Notes: generated by a model not told the origin, from the sequence alone. Shown: positions 16,650 through 25,218, counted from the stretch's first letter. The stretch: DNA of 48,733 nucleotides from Candidatus Solincola quzhuomuensis (GCA_015711855.1 JACVJF010000009.1:1-48733), one strand, 5' to 3'. Numbers and translations: made by a program.

Positions 16650-17444
16650 ATGAAAGACAGGGAGGACCTGCACAAGATGGCCGCCCGGGGAGACCTTCGC
16701 TCCCTGGTGGAAGCCATGGGCCATACGCAGCCCTACATCCGCTTGACCGCTTCCGACCTTTTGGCCTCCCAGGGACAGAAAGCTTTTCCCCTGCTGATAG
16801 AGGCCCTCTCCCACGACAACCCCGATATCCGCAAGGGGGCGGCAAGGGCTTTGGGGCTCATCGGAGACAGCCGAGCCGTGCGCCCTCTCCTCGACCGCCT
16901 GGAGAAGGAAAGCCCCAGCGTGGGGCAGTTCATAGTCGACGCCCTGGGAGAAATAGGGGACGCCCACGTCGTCCCCGTCCTGTGCAAGACGACCCGTAGC
17001 CACAGCCTGTCCCTCCGCTACAGCGCAGTGCGGGCCCTGGGCAAGTTGGGCGACCGGCATGCCGTGCCCTTCCTCATCGAGGCTTTGAGCGACTCGGCCA
17101 GCATAGTCAGGCTGCGGGCGGTGGAATCCCTGGCCAACATGGAGGAACCCACCCTCTGGGCACCCATAAGCGAGATGCTGGCCGATCAATCCGCAGGAGT
17201 GCGGGCGGCGGCCGCCAGGGTCTTGGGAGAGATGCACTGCCTGCGGGCCATCGACTACCTCATTCCCCTCCTGGACAGCGACATCGAGAGCGACGTCCTG
17301 GAAACGGTGAGGGCGCTGGGCAGGATAGGCAGTAAGCGAGCGTTGGAACCGCTCCTCGCCGCGAGGGAGAAAGAGGGCAGGGAAAGAGTCCTCCAGGCCA
17401 TAGAGGCGGCCCTGGAGGCCATAAGCCATGGAACCCAGGAATAA
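16650..17444 (+). CDS. HEAT-repeat protein
   Basis: 264 residues, made almost entirely of PBS-lyase-type HEAT repeats of about 31 residues, for example DIRKGAARALGLIGDSRAV and LSLRYSAVRALGKLGDRHAV, each a pair of helices ending in A...LG.IGD..A. About eight repeats span residues 10-260. No catalytic motif, signal peptide or membrane segment is visible, so it is a cytoplasmic scaffold or binding protein. A much larger protein of the same repeat class is encoded at 43159-47277. The ATG immediately follows a TATAAT box. Confidence 0.85.
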   Translation: MKDREDLHKMAARGDLRSLVEAMGHTQPYIRLTASDLLASQGQKAFPLLIEALSHDNPDIRKGAARALGLIGDSRAVRPLLDRLEKESPSVGQFIVDALGEIGDAHVVPVLCKTTRSHSLSLRYSAVRALGKLGDRHAVPFLIEALSDSASIVRLRAVESLANMEEPTLWAPISEMLADQSAGVRAAAARVLGEMHCLRAIDYLIPLLDSDIESDVLETVRALGRIGSKRALEPLLAAREKEGRERVLQAIEAALEAISHGTQE

Positions 17445-17709
17445 AGCAGGATTCACGCCCTTTCCGCTTCTAGGTAAAAGTTCACCCCCATCGGGTTTTC
17501 TCCCCCTCAATCAAATCCTCCAAAATCGTAAACCACCGGGAACCATACAGCGAAAAAGACGGCGGGCGGCGGGTGCGGCTAAATCATGAAATGAGCCGGT
17601 TTTTGGAGGAAAAAAACGATTTTTGGGTTTATTATTGACAATTGCAGGGAAAATCAAAAAAGACACGAATAAATGTAGTGAAATGCGGGATGAAAGAAGG
17701 AGGTGAAAC

Positions 17710-17991
17710 ATGAACAAGGCTGAGCTCATCGATGCCGTGGCCAAGAGCACGAAGATGAACAAGAAGCAAGCAGCACTGGCTGTGGATCACACCATCGACA
17801 TCATAACCGGCGCATTGAAGAAGGGAGACAAGGTTACCTTGGTCGGCTTCGGCACCTGGGAGGTCAGGAAGCGCGCGGCCCGTAAAGGAGTGAACCCCAG
17901 GACCGGGGAAGCCATCAAGATCAAGGCCACCAAAGTGGTCTCCTTCAAACCCGGCGCAGCTTTGAAGAAGGCGGTCGCGGGCAAGAAGTAA
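17710..17991 (+). CDS. hup: DNA-binding protein HU
   Basis: 93 residues, the full length of bacterial HU. It opens MNKAELIDAVAKSTKMNKKQ and contains the DNA-gripping beta arm GFGTWEVRKRAARKGVNPRTGE, with the conserved intercalating proline (NPRTGE) and the KVVSFKPGAALKKAV ending. The dimer bends DNA and helps organise the nucleoid. AAGGAGGTG (17697-17705) is 4 bases before the ATG. A perfect -35 hexamer TTGACA occurs at 17635-17640, but the matching -10 is not clear. A strong terminator follows at 18031-18060, so the gene is monocistronic. Confidence 0.97.
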   Translation: MNKAELIDAVAKSTKMNKKQAALAVDHTIDIITGALKKGDKVTLVGFGTWEVRKRAARKGVNPRTGEAIKIKATKVVSFKPGAALKKAVAGKK

Positions 17992-18030
17992 AGAGCCGAT
18001 AAAACGACTCAGTAAGGTGATTCGGACCTT

Positions 18031-18060
18031 GCCGCCCCTGCCCGGGGCGGCGGTTTTTTT
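18031..18060 (+). terminator. Rho-independent terminator of the HU gene
   Basis: GCCGCCCC (18031-18038), a 5-base loop and GGGGCGGC (18044-18051) are followed by GG and seven T bases (18054-18060). The hairpin starts 39 bases after the HU stop codon. Confidence 0.92.
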
Positions 18061-18152
18061 GGAGGAAACCGCGCCGCTGCTTTAAGGGAAAGCGGCGGCC
18101 TTATTTCCCGACACGACGTCTTGTGAAGACGAAAACCCGCGGCAAGAACACC

Positions 18153-18181
18153 TTGCCTTTTACGTAAGCGAATCCCATAAT
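18153..18181 (+). promoter_or_regulatory. Promoter of tRNA-Lys
   Basis: TTGCCT (18153-18158), exactly 17 bases and CATAAT (18176-18181). Transcription would begin about 3 bases before the mature 5' end of the tRNA. Confidence 0.65.
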
Positions 18182-18190
18182 ATATGCCGT

Positions 18191-18267
<77 letters not shown>

Positions 18268-18276
18268 ATACTCAAT

Positions 18277-18445
18277 GGGGTCGTATCTTCGATCTTCGGT
18301 ATGTCCTTGGAAGTACGCTCATACGATACTTTTTCCATCCAAATACCGGAGATAAAACCGCTTTAAAAAAATTTTCCTCCAATAAGTCATATTTATGGTC
18401 CGCGAAGGGGGGTATCGGAAAACCGAATATCGAAGATACGACCCC
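18277..18445. mobile_element. 169-base element with 24-base terminal inverted repeats (MITE-like)
   Basis: The left repeat (18277-18300, starting GGGGTCGTATCTTCGAT) and the right repeat (18422-18445) are inverted copies that match at 23 of 24 positions. The interior (about 121 bases) is AT-rich in its middle and codes for nothing obvious. No target duplication is evident on either side. The size and end structure fit a miniature inverted-repeat transposable element; the parent transposase is not in the window. It sits directly after tRNA-Lys, and its right end overlaps the first base of the stop codon (18445-18447, minus strand) of the NuoG-like gene. Alternatively, it could be one long RNA hairpin ending the operon. 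Confidence 0.6.
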
Positions 18446-19176
18446 TAAAAACGGTGGTCGGGGCATTTGTCGAAGAAGGACCTGTCCTTGCCCGTCTTGC
18501 TCACGATCCAATCGACTTGAGCCTCCGGTATGTAAGGGGTGCCGCAGACGCTGCATCTGACCATTTTGAAATCCTTGTGCCATATACGGCGCACGCCGTC
18601 CTTCTCCTTGAGCTCGATGGCCCCGGTGGGGCAGGCGTAGGCGCAGGCGCCACATCCTATGCACACGTCCGAAGGCTTGTTGTAGGGGGTGGCGGGTTTT
18701 TTATCCGCTCCGCGTTCGACCATGGCTATGGCGTGAACGCCCACCACCTCGGCGCAGACGTTGACGCACAGAGCGCAGGCGATGCACTTGTAGCGCTCGT
18801 TCTCGCCTTCGTCCTTACGGAAGCGTACCTCGGTGACGCCTTCGGCAGCGGCCATCTCCCTGATCACTTCCGAATCCGGCACGCGCGCCAAGAGCAGCTC
18901 CAGCACGCCCCTGCGTATCCTGTGCACCAAGGGGGTGTCCGTCTTTACCTCCAGACCCTTGCGCACCGGATAGTTACAGGAAGTGACCAGCCTCATCCTG
19001 CCACCTTGGTGGGCCTCCACCAGGCACACGCGGCAGGAACCGCCGCTCGAGGTCACCTCGCTATTGTAGCAAAGGGAAGGGATGTAGATGCCGTTCCGGC
19101 GCGCTACTTCCAGCACGCAGGTGTCCTTTTCGGCCTCGAAGGTCCTCCCGTCGATGACCACGCTTATCTTTTCCAT
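18445..19176 (-). CDS. Iron-sulfur subunit resembling the NuoG/HydA N-terminus (BfuA-like)
   Basis: 243 residues. Residues 1-80 form a plant-type [2Fe-2S] domain with cysteines 36, 48, 51 and 67. Residues about 130-205 carry two [4Fe-4S] motifs, CIACALCVNVC and CIGCGACAYACP. The C-terminus has an extra cysteine set, RCSVCG...KCP, that may bind another metal. The His/Cys-ligated [4Fe-4S] motif that usually lies between these parts in NuoG and HydA (H...C..C.....C) is absent, and there is no hydrogenase H-cluster domain. It would pass electrons between the NuoF-like flavin subunit and a partner. It is the last gene of the por-nuo operon, 1 base after the NuoF-like gene. Its stop codon touches the terminal repeat of the 169-base element, so the original C-terminus could have been altered. 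Confidence 0.85.
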   Translation of the reverse strand: MEKISVVIDGRTFEAEKDTCVLEVARRNGIYIPSLCYNSEVTSSGGSCRVCLVEAHQGGRMRLVTSCNYPVRKGLEVKTDTPLVHRIRRGVLELLLARVPDSEVIREMAAAEGVTEVRFRKDEGENERYKCIACALCVNVCAEVVGVHAIAMVERGADKKPATPYNKPSDVCIGCGACAYACPTGAIELKEKDGVRRIWHKDFKMVRCSVCGTPYIPEAQVDWIVSKTGKDRSFFDKCPDHRF

Positions 19177-19177
19177 G

Positions 19178-21034
19178 TCACGAGATCCTCACCGCGTCGA
19201 AGGCGCATACGTCCTTGCACACGCCGCACTTTATACACTTGGACGTATCGATCACGTGGGCCTCCTTGCGTTTGCCCGTGATGCAGTTCTGCGGACAGTT
19301 CTTGGCACACAAGCGGCAACCGGTGCAGGCTTCGGGATCTATGGAATAGGTGATGAGCGCCTTGCACACTCCGGCCGGGCACTTCTTGTCCCTGATGTGC
19401 GCTTCGTATTCGTCGCGGAAGTACTTGACGGTGGAGAGCACCGGGTTGGCGGCCGAGGTCCCCAGGCCGCATAGGGCCCCCCAGGTCAGCAGATCGCAGA
19501 GCTCTTCCAGCATGTCCAGGTGTTCCTCCCTGCCGCGGCCCTCGGTGACCTCGGTGAGCAGGTCATATATGCGCGGCAAGCCGTCCCGGCAGGGAGTGCA
19601 CTTTCCGCAGGACTCCTCCACTAAAAACCCGGTGAAGTACTTGGCCACGTCCACCATGCAGGTGTCCTCGTCCATGACGATGATGCCGCCCGACCCCATC
19701 ATGGACCCGGCCTCGGTAAGGCTGTCGAAATCTATGGGCAGGTCCGCCAGGCGTTCGGGGATGCAGCCGCCGGAGGGACCGCCGGTCTGCACCGCCTTGA
19801 ACTTCTTGCCCCCCAGGACGCCTCCACCGATGTTCTCCACCAGCTCGCGTATGGAGATGCCCATGGGCACTTCCACTAGCCCGGTGTTGTTGACCTTGCC
19901 CACCAAGGAGAAGACTTTGGTGCCCTTGGAGCCCTCGGTGCCCATGCTAGCGTACCATTCCGCGCCCTTGAGGATGATCTCGGGCACGTTGGCCCAAGTC
20001 TCCACGTTGTTGAGTACGGTGGGTTTGTTGTAGAGGCCCCTCTCCACCGAGCGGATGTATTTGGCGCGTGGCTCGCCCACGTTGCCCTCCACCGAGCGCA
20101 TGAGTGCCGAGGACTCGCCACACACGAAGGCGCCCCCTCCGCGGCTGATCTTGATGTCGAAGGAAAAGCCGGTTCCCAGGATGTTCTCTCCCAAGAGACC
20201 CTTCTCGCGAGCCGCCTCGATGGCCGTGGTGAGGTTGCGTATGGCCAGAGGGTACTCGTCGCGCACGTAGATATACCCCTGGCGCGAGCCCACGGCGTAG
20301 GCGCCTATGATCATGCCCTCGATCACCGCGTGTGGGTCTCCCTCCATGATGGAGCGGTCCATGAAGGCGCCCGGGTCGCCCTCGTCGCCATTGCACATCA
20401 CGTAGCGGACGTCGCTATCCACCGCCGCACAGGAACGCCACTTGGTCCCGGTGGGAAAGCCGGCGCCGCCGCGCCCGCGCAAGCCCGAGCGCTCCACCTC
20501 GGAGATGATGTCCTCGGGCTCCATCCTCAGCGCCTTGGCCAGCCCGGCGTAGCCTCCCGCCAGTATATAGTCATCGATGCTGGTCGGGTCGATGGTGCCG
20601 ATATGCCTCAGGGCGATGCGGAGCTGGTGTTTGTAGAATGGGATCTCGCTGTAACGCGGGACGATCTCATCGGTGACCTTGTCCCGGTAGACCAACCTCT
20701 CCACTATGCGACCACCCTTTACGGATTCCTCCACGATCTCCGGCACGTCTTCCGGTTTCACCTTTAGATAGAGGATGTCCTGGGGTCGGAGCGCCACCAG
20801 CGGCCCATTCTCACAGTAGCCGTGGCACCCCGTGGTCTTGATGCCGATGTTCACGTCCACCTGGAGCCCCTGCTCCTTTATGATCTCCATGAAAGCATTC
20901 GCCACCAGCCGGGAACCGTTGGCCTGGCATCCGGTGCCGAAGCATACCAACACCGTGGGCAGGTCGGGTTTGGCCGTCGCGGCAAGCTCGCGGCGGTATT
21001 CCTCCAGTTGCTCTATGGAATTTATGACTCCCAT
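19178..21034 (-). CDS. nuoF: NuoF-like NADH-binding flavoprotein subunit with ferredoxin domains (HydB/BfuB-like)
   Basis: About 618 residues, larger than complex I NuoF because of extra domains. In order: an N-terminal thioredoxin-like [2Fe-2S] domain (CFGTGC...[12 protein letters not shown]); the NADH/FMN core with [16 protein letters not shown] and [14 protein letters not shown]; an SLBB domain; the [4Fe-4S] motif [12 protein letters not shown]; and a C-terminal pair [12 protein letters not shown] and [11 protein letters not shown]. This layout is that of HydB/HndC and the Bfu family, which exchange electrons between NAD(P)H and ferredoxin, in some cases by bifurcation. The ATG at 21034 is chosen (GAGG 9 bases upstream); a TTG at 21049 would overlap the NuoE-like gene by 11 bases. 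Here it follows a pyruvate:ferredoxin oxidoreductase instead of a hydrogenase. Confidence 0.92.
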   Translation of the reverse strand: MGVINSIEQLEEYRRELAATAKPDLPTVLVCFGTGCQANGSRLVANAFMEIIKEQGLQVDVNIGIKTTGCHGYCENGPLVALRPQDILYLKVKPEDVPEIVEESVKGGRIVERLVYRDKVTDEIVPRYSEIPFYKHQLRIALRHIGTIDPTSIDDYILAGGYAGLAKALRMEPEDIISEVERSGLRGRGGAGFPTGTKWRSCAAVDSDVRYVMCNGDEGDPGAFMDRSIMEGDPHAVIEGMIIGAYAVGSRQGYIYVRDEYPLAIRNLTTAIEAAREKGLLGENILGTGFSFDIKISRGGGAFVCGESSALMRSVEGNVGEPRAKYIRSVERGLYNKPTVLNNVETWANVPEIILKGAEWYASMGTEGSKGTKVFSLVGKVNNTGLVEVPMGISIRELVENIGGGVLGGKKFKAVQTGGPSGGCIPERLADLPIDFDSLTEAGSMMGSGGIIVMDEDTCMVDVAKYFTGFLVEESCGKCTPCRDGLPRIYDLLTEVTEGRGREEHLDMLEELCDLLTWGALCGLGTSAANPVLSTVKYFRDEYEAHIRDKKCPAGVCKALITYSIDPEACTGCRLCAKNCPQNCITGKRKEAHVIDTSKCIKCGVCKDVCAFDAVRIS

Positions 21035-21038
21035 ATCC

Positions 21039-21518
21039 CTAGCCCTCAACCTGTTTCCTGACGATATCCATGACCTTAGAGGGGCGGGTCTTTCCGTGAT
21101 ATACCTCGTCGACCAAGGTCACCGGGGCCATGGCGCAAGCCCCCACGCAGTTGACGCATTCCAGGGTGAACTCCCCGTCCTCCGTGGTTCCGTTGCGCTT
21201 CACCCTCAGCTCCCGCTCCAGCGTCTCCAGGATCTGGGGAGCACCCTTCAGGTGGCAAGCCGTCCCCGTGCAGACCTTGATGGTATGCCTGCCGCGCGGG
21301 GTGAGCGAAAGGGCTTTGTAGAAGGTGCCCATGGCATAGATCTTGCTCGCCGGGACTCCCATGACCTCGCTCAGGCGGCGTATGCCCTCCTCGGGCACGT
21401 AGTGGAACTCGCGCTGGAAATCCTGCAGGATGGCCAGCAGTGATTCCTCCGATCTCTCGTAACGGTCTATGATGCGGTCGAACCGGCTCACGTCCTGGAT
21501 CTGAGTCATCTCCTTCAT
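21039..21518 (-). CDS. nuoE: NuoE-like [2Fe-2S] subunit (HydC/BfuC-like)
   Basis: 159 residues, the normal length of NuoE/HydC. Residues 1-75 are the helical domain ([39 protein letters not shown]), followed by a thioredoxin-like [2Fe-2S] domain with cysteines in [12 protein letters not shown] and [12 protein letters not shown]. It partners the NuoF-like subunit in NAD(P)H/flavin electron transfer. The ATG (21518) is only 4 bases after the porB stop codon, and AGAGGT lies 8 bases upstream within the end of porB, so translation is probably coupled. This tight linkage is the main evidence that the NADH module and the oxidoreductase form one system. Confidence 0.93.
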   Translation of the reverse strand: MKEMTQIQDVSRFDRIIDRYERSEESLLAILQDFQREFHYVPEEGIRRLSEVMGVPASKIYAMGTFYKALSLTPRGRHTIKVCTGTACHLKGAPQILETLERELRVKRNGTTEDGEFTLECVNCVGACAMAPVTLVDEVYHGKTRPSKVMDIVRKQVEG

Positions 21519-21522
21519 ACCA

Positions 21523-22449
21523 TCAGACCTCTTCGCTGAGTTTCACCAGTTTCTCGTACTCCGCCGTGGTGCGTTCCTGGATGGCCTCGATGTCCTCGGG
21601 CGTCAGGTGCCGAAAGCGGCCCTGCCCCTCGATATACTCCCGCACGGGCAGGATGGGATTAGGCCGGTAGGTGAGGCGGTACTTCCCGTACAGGCATTCG
21701 TAGAGCGGGAAAACGCAGGTGTTCACGGCCAGTCGTCCATACTTGATGGCCTCCTCCGAGGGGATGCGCCATCCCGTGGGACACACGGACAGGATGTGCA
21801 GGTATGCCGGTCCCTCGACGGCGGCGGCTTTCTTCACCTTCTCCATGAGGTCAAAGGGGAAGCTGGGGCATGCCGTGGCCACGTAGGGGATGTTGTGGGC
21901 TATGGCGATCTTGGGCAGGTCCTTCTTCTGGGTGCGCTGGCCCTTGGACAACTTGCCGGCCGGACTGGTGGTGGTGCTGGCCCCCCAGGGAGTGGCACTC
22001 GAGCGCTGGATGCCGGTGTTCATGTAAGCCTCGTTGTCGTAGCACACGTAGACGAAGTCGTGCCCACGCTCCAGGGCCCCGGAGAGCTGACCCATGCCGA
22101 TGTCGGCGGTAGCTCCATCGCCTCCCATGGCCACGAAGTTGATTTTTTTGGGGGGCAGCTTCCCTTTGCGCATCATGGCCTTCATTCCCGATTCGCAGCC
22201 GGTGATCACGGCGGAGGCGTTCTCGAAGGCCACATGGATCCAGGGCACTTCCCAAGCCGTGGTGGGGAGCGGCGAGGAAACGATCTCCATACAACCCGTG
22301 GCCATGGCCACAATGGTGTCGCGCCCCAGGGCCTTCATGACCAAGCGGACGGCCAGCGCCTCGGCGCATCCCTGGCAGGCGCGATGTCCGGAGGCGAAAT
22401 ACTCGCCCTTTTCCACCAGTCTCGCGGCATAAACCGAGAACTTGTCCAT
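21523..22449 (-). CDS. porB: Pyruvate:ferredoxin oxidoreductase, beta subunit
   Basis: 308 residues from the ATG at 22449, which has AGGAGTT about 6 bases upstream; the frame could extend 17 codons but would overlap porA. GHRACQGCAEALAVRL carries the first two cluster cysteines. GGDGATADIGMGQLSGALER is the thiamine-diphosphate/Mg motif (GDG...), and YDNEAYMNTGIQRS, followed by ATPWGA..TTSPAGK, is the active-site signature that separates pyruvate from other 2-oxoacid enzymes. Together with the alpha, gamma and delta subunits it oxidises pyruvate and CoA to acetyl-CoA and CO2 and reduces ferredoxin, or works in reverse. It lies between porA (10 bases upstream) and the NuoE-like gene (4 bases downstream). 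Confidence 0.95.
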   Translation of the reverse strand: MDKFSVYAARLVEKGEYFASGHRACQGCAEALAVRLVMKALGRDTIVAMATGCMEIVSSPLPTTAWEVPWIHVAFENASAVITGCESGMKAMMRKGKLPPKKINFVAMGGDGATADIGMGQLSGALERGHDFVYVCYDNEAYMNTGIQRSSATPWGASTTTSPAGKLSKGQRTQKKDLPKIAIAHNIPYVATACPSFPFDLMEKVKKAAAVEGPAYLHILSVCPTGWRIPSEEAIKYGRLAVNTCVFPLYECLYGKYRLTYRPNPILPVREYIEGQGRFRHLTPEDIEAIQERTTAEYEKLVKLSEEV

Positions 22450-22459
22450 GTCCAACTCC

Positions 22460-23638
22460 TCACTCGCGCACGCCGTAAAGCGTGAACCCGGCCGTGTCAC
22501 CCGCAGCGGCCTTGGCCTTTCCTCCCAAGATGATGGCCTTGAAGTCCTCCACCGTAACGTCCCTTGAAGCCAGCCCCGCCACGTAATTCACGACCGTCGG
22601 AGCTTGTGGCCTGTTGTAGAGGGCGCTTCTCAGCTCCAGGGCCACCGGTCCGCCGGGACCGCCGAAACTTATGGCGCGGTCCAGCACGATCAGGACCCTT
22701 TTTCCGTCCACCACCCCGTAGAGGTCCTCGAACGGGAAGGGACGCCACAGCCGGATCTTGATCACGCCGACCTTCTCCCCCTGCTCCCTCAGCTCGTCCA
22801 CGGCCACCATGGCCGTCTCGCCGAGAGAGCCCATGGTAACTATACAGTAATCGGCGTCTTCGGCCCGGTAGGTCTCCACGGGATGGTATCGCCTCCCGGT
22901 GAGGACGGCCCATTCCTCCCATGCCTTGACGCAGGTGGCGTAGGAACCCACCAGGGCCTTTTCGCGAGCCATCTGCGCCTCCGTGTATATCTCCGGCATA
23001 CCGAAACACCCCATGGAAACCGGGTTGTCAGGGTGCAAGGCTTTCTCCATCTTGTACTCGGGGATGTAGCGCTTGATGAGCTCGTCGTCCTCGAACTCGA
23101 TGGGTTCGATCACGTGGGTGAGGATGAAGCCGTCGATGTTTATGGCCACCGGCAGGCGCACCGCGGGGTCTTCGGCTACGCGGAAGGCCCAGAAGACATG
23201 GTCGTAGGCTTCCTGTCCATTCTCGACGAACACGTGAATCCAGCCGCCGTCTCGCACCATCATGGTGTCAGTATGGTCGTTCCAGATGGACAGCGGCGCT
23301 GACAGGGAGCGGTTGGCCAGGGCCATGACCACGGGGAGGCGCATGGCCGAGGCGATGAAGAATATCTCGGCCATCAGGGCCAGCCCCTGCGAGGACGTGG
23401 AGGTGAAGGTGCGGGCGCCCACGGCGGCCGCGCCGCAGCACACGCTCATAGCCGAGTGCTCGCTCTCCACGGGCACGAATTCCGCATCCAGGTGACCATC
23501 GGCCACCATCTCGGAGAGGTGCTCCACGATATGGGTCTGCGGGGTGATGGGATAGGCGGCTATGACGTCGCAATCCGCCTGCCCCACCGCCTCCGCTATC
23601 GCCAGAGATACCTCTATTCCCCTGCGTTCCTTGGCCAT
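22460..23638 (-). CDS. porA: Pyruvate:ferredoxin oxidoreductase, alpha subunit
   Basis: 392 residues, the usual length of the alpha chain in four-subunit enzymes. N-terminal ...AAYPITPQTHIVEHLSE is the pyrimidine-binding (domain I) signature, VESEHSAMSVCCGAAAVGAR follows, and TSTSSQGLALMAE is the conserved helix. The C-terminal part is the domain II fold (VIKIRLWRPFPFEDLYGVV, then RAISFGGPGGPVALEL). It supplies half of the thiamine-diphosphate site with the beta chain. The ATG is preceded by GAGGAAAG about 8 bases upstream, within the end of porD, which stops 1 base before. The order gamma-delta-alpha-beta is the classical one for Thermotoga-type and archaeal enzymes. Confidence 0.95.
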   Translation of the reverse strand: MAKERRGIEVSLAIAEAVGQADCDVIAAYPITPQTHIVEHLSEMVADGHLDAEFVPVESEHSAMSVCCGAAAVGARTFTSTSSQGLALMAEIFFIASAMRLPVVMALANRSLSAPLSIWNDHTDTMMVRDGGWIHVFVENGQEAYDHVFWAFRVAEDPAVRLPVAINIDGFILTHVIEPIEFEDDELIKRYIPEYKMEKALHPDNPVSMGCFGMPEIYTEAQMAREKALVGSYATCVKAWEEWAVLTGRRYHPVETYRAEDADYCIVTMGSLGETAMVAVDELREQGEKVGVIKIRLWRPFPFEDLYGVVDGKRVLIVLDRAISFGGPGGPVALELRSALYNRPQAPTVVNYVAGLASRDVTVEDFKAIILGGKAKAAAGDTAGFTLYGVRE

Positions 23639-23639
23639 G

Positions 23640-23933
23640 TCAGCTTTCCTCGATCTCCATGGTTATGCAGCCTACCGGGCATTCCCTGGCGCAGATGCCG
23701 CATCCCTTGCAGTAATCCAGGTCGGCCTGGAAATGCCCATCCTCGGACCTGTCGATGGCCGCGTCCGGACAGTACAGCCAGCAGACGCCGCAACGGATGC
23801 ACTGTTCCCCGTCGACCACCGGACGTAGAGACCGCCAACTCCCCGTCTTGTACTCCCTGGAGCATCCGGGCTCGCTGACCGTCGCCCCTATTTCCAGGTC
23901 CTGCCACCTGATCTCTTCCATCGGCCTGGCCAC
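23640..23933 (-). CDS. porD: Pyruvate:ferredoxin oxidoreductase, delta subunit (2[4Fe-4S] ferredoxin)
   Basis: 97 residues. Two [4Fe-4S] motifs, CIRCGVCWLYCPDAAI and CKGCGICARECPVGCI, occupy the C-terminal half. The N-terminal half (...SREYKTGSWRSLRPVVD) is the conserved tail found in delta subunits. The protein carries electrons from the thiamine-diphosphate site to external ferredoxin. GTG at 23933 is taken as the start because AAGGAG lies 9 bases upstream, formed from the last codons and stop of porC; an ATG four codons later (23921) has no such site. The gene ends 1 base before porA. Confidence 0.92.
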   Translation of the reverse strand: MARPMEEIRWQDLEIGATVSEPGCSREYKTGSWRSLRPVVDGEQCIRCGVCWLYCPDAAIDRSEDGHFQADLDYCKGCGICARECPVGCITMEIEES

Positions 23934-23939
23934 GTCCGC

Positions 23940-24491
23940 TTACTCCTTCAACGTCAACTCGTTATAGGCCCGTTCCAAGGCCCTCATGTTCTTCTCTCCC
24001 AACTTAGGCCCGAAGCGCTCCATTAGGGGGTCGCGCATATCCTCGATTCCCAGCTGGCCGGTCGCCTTGATGACCGCTCCCAGCATGGTGGTGTTCACGA
24101 TGACTCGCCCCAGCTCCTCCCGCGCTATCTGGTCGGCGTTGACGGTGCCCACCCTGCAGGAGAAACGGCACTCGTTCATTATCTCCTCGTAGGACTTCTT
24201 GGTGTTGATGATGAGTATGCCGTCCGGCTTCAGTCCCTCGACCGGATCGATAAGCGTGAGGAGCCCCGAGTCGAGGATGACCACCACGTCGGGCTCATAG
24301 ACCTTCGCGCGGATGAGGATCCTCTTGTCGTCCAACCTACAGAAGGCCACTACGGGGGCTCCCCTGCGCTCGGGACCGAAGCTCGGGAAGGCCTGAGCAT
24401 ACATTCCCTTGTTTATGGCCGCCACAGCGAGCAGCTCGGCAGAGGTCACCGCCCCTTGTCCGCCTCTACCGTGAAACCTTATCTCCAACAT
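23940..24491 (-). CDS. porC: Pyruvate:ferredoxin oxidoreductase, gamma subunit
   Basis: 183 residues from the ATG at 24491, chosen because the family starts MLEIRFHGRGGQGAV and AGGAG lies about 8 bases upstream; the longer frame to 24563 would run through the promoter. It contains the RFHGRGGQG...A motif, PSFGPERRGAPV and NTTMLGA of the gamma chain, which binds CoA and shapes the active site. It is the first gene of the seven-gene operon porC-porD-porA-porB-nuoE-like-nuoF-like-nuoG-like, with a leader of about 55 bases from the promoter at 24553-24580. Confidence 0.94.
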   Translation of the reverse strand: MLEIRFHGRGGQGAVTSAELLAVAAINKGMYAQAFPSFGPERRGAPVVAFCRLDDKRILIRAKVYEPDVVVILDSGLLTLIDPVEGLKPDGILIINTKKSYEEIMNECRFSCRVGTVNADQIAREELGRVIVNTTMLGAVIKATGQLGIEDMRDPLMERFGPKLGEKNMRALERAYNELTLKE

Positions 24492-24552
24492 ACAGGAAAC
24501 TCCTGTTCGGTTTTTCGTCCTTTTAGCCTCTTCTGCTGATGAGATTTTCCAT

Positions 24553-24580
24553 ATTATATCCAAATCACCTACCAGTTCAA
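24553..24580 (-). promoter_or_regulatory. Promoter of the por-nuo operon
   Basis: On the minus strand, TTGAAC (24580-24575), 16 bases and TATAAT (24558-24553). The predicted start of transcription is near 24546. It is the only clear promoter seen ahead of the seven genes. Confidence 0.7.
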
Positions 24581-24599
24581 GTGCCCATCGTCAGAAGTC

Positions 24600-25218
24600 G
24601 GTGTCCATTAAAAATAGGCATCTCATCCCGACAAAACCTCAATACGCTATCTTGTCTTGCCCGCAAAGGCCTTGAAGACCTCTTTTTGTCCAGGAATCGC
24701 CGCTTCTTGCCTCGAGCAGCGGCGCGTGTTTACCGAGCCGGGCCGCCGTTACTTTTCGCCACCCTCCCGGGAGAAGTCTTGTCCGTGACACCCTCGTTTC
24801 AAAGGAGCATGCCTCTGCAGAGTTCCTTTCGCCTCCTTACCGAGAGAGGTCATACCCGGCTCACGCCTTCCTATTATCCTTCTTTTTTTCATGGAGGAAG
24901 GAAGAGAGACGCCCGCTCTCCCGGAGCTCTCTCCTCCGGCGCATGCGATTCGCGCCCGCGGCCTCCGGCTAGTGCTCCCCTTTAAAGCGGCAAAGCAGCT
25001 CCTCGAACTCGACTTCGACCATCACAACGAAAAAGCGGTCGCATCCTGCCGGAGATCCCTCTGTCAGGCGACGACCGCCACGGAAGGGAAAGCGCTCAAG
25101 GGGCCTTAAAGGATATCGCGCAAGGCCTTAAGACTTGATCCCGAAGCGCCAACAAATGTAGCCCAAGAAAGATCCGGGGGATCAAGACGCACTCGGATGA
25201 ACGTGGACGAAGGCGCAT
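24600..25218. other. 619-base gap between the corrinoid-fusion gene and the por promoter; no gene found
   Basis: Reading frames here show no family resemblance and run out of the codon usage of neighbours. Two small structures were seen: a direct repeat GGCCTTAA at about 25102-25109 and 25124-25131, and an inverted repeat CTTGATCCC (25134-25142) with GGGATCAAG (25178-25186) about 30 bases beyond the end of the corrinoid-fusion gene. The latter could be a weak hairpin after that gene, but no T-run follows. Confidence 0.4.

Noticed and set aside
17635-17640. Perfect -35 hexamer TTGACA before the HU gene
   Set aside because: No acceptable -10 box lies 15-19 bases downstream, so I did not list it as a promoter.
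18271-18452. Target-site duplication flanking the inverted-repeat element
   Set aside because: The bases on the two sides (CTCAAT and TAAAAA) do not match.
24539-24985. 148-codon frame on the plus strand upstream of the por operon
   Set aside because: It runs antisense over the por promoter and has no protein-like composition.
25102-25131. Direct repeat GGCCTTAA as an operator
   Set aside because: Only 8 bases long, no promoter nearby, and such a short pair is expected by chance in a gap of this size.
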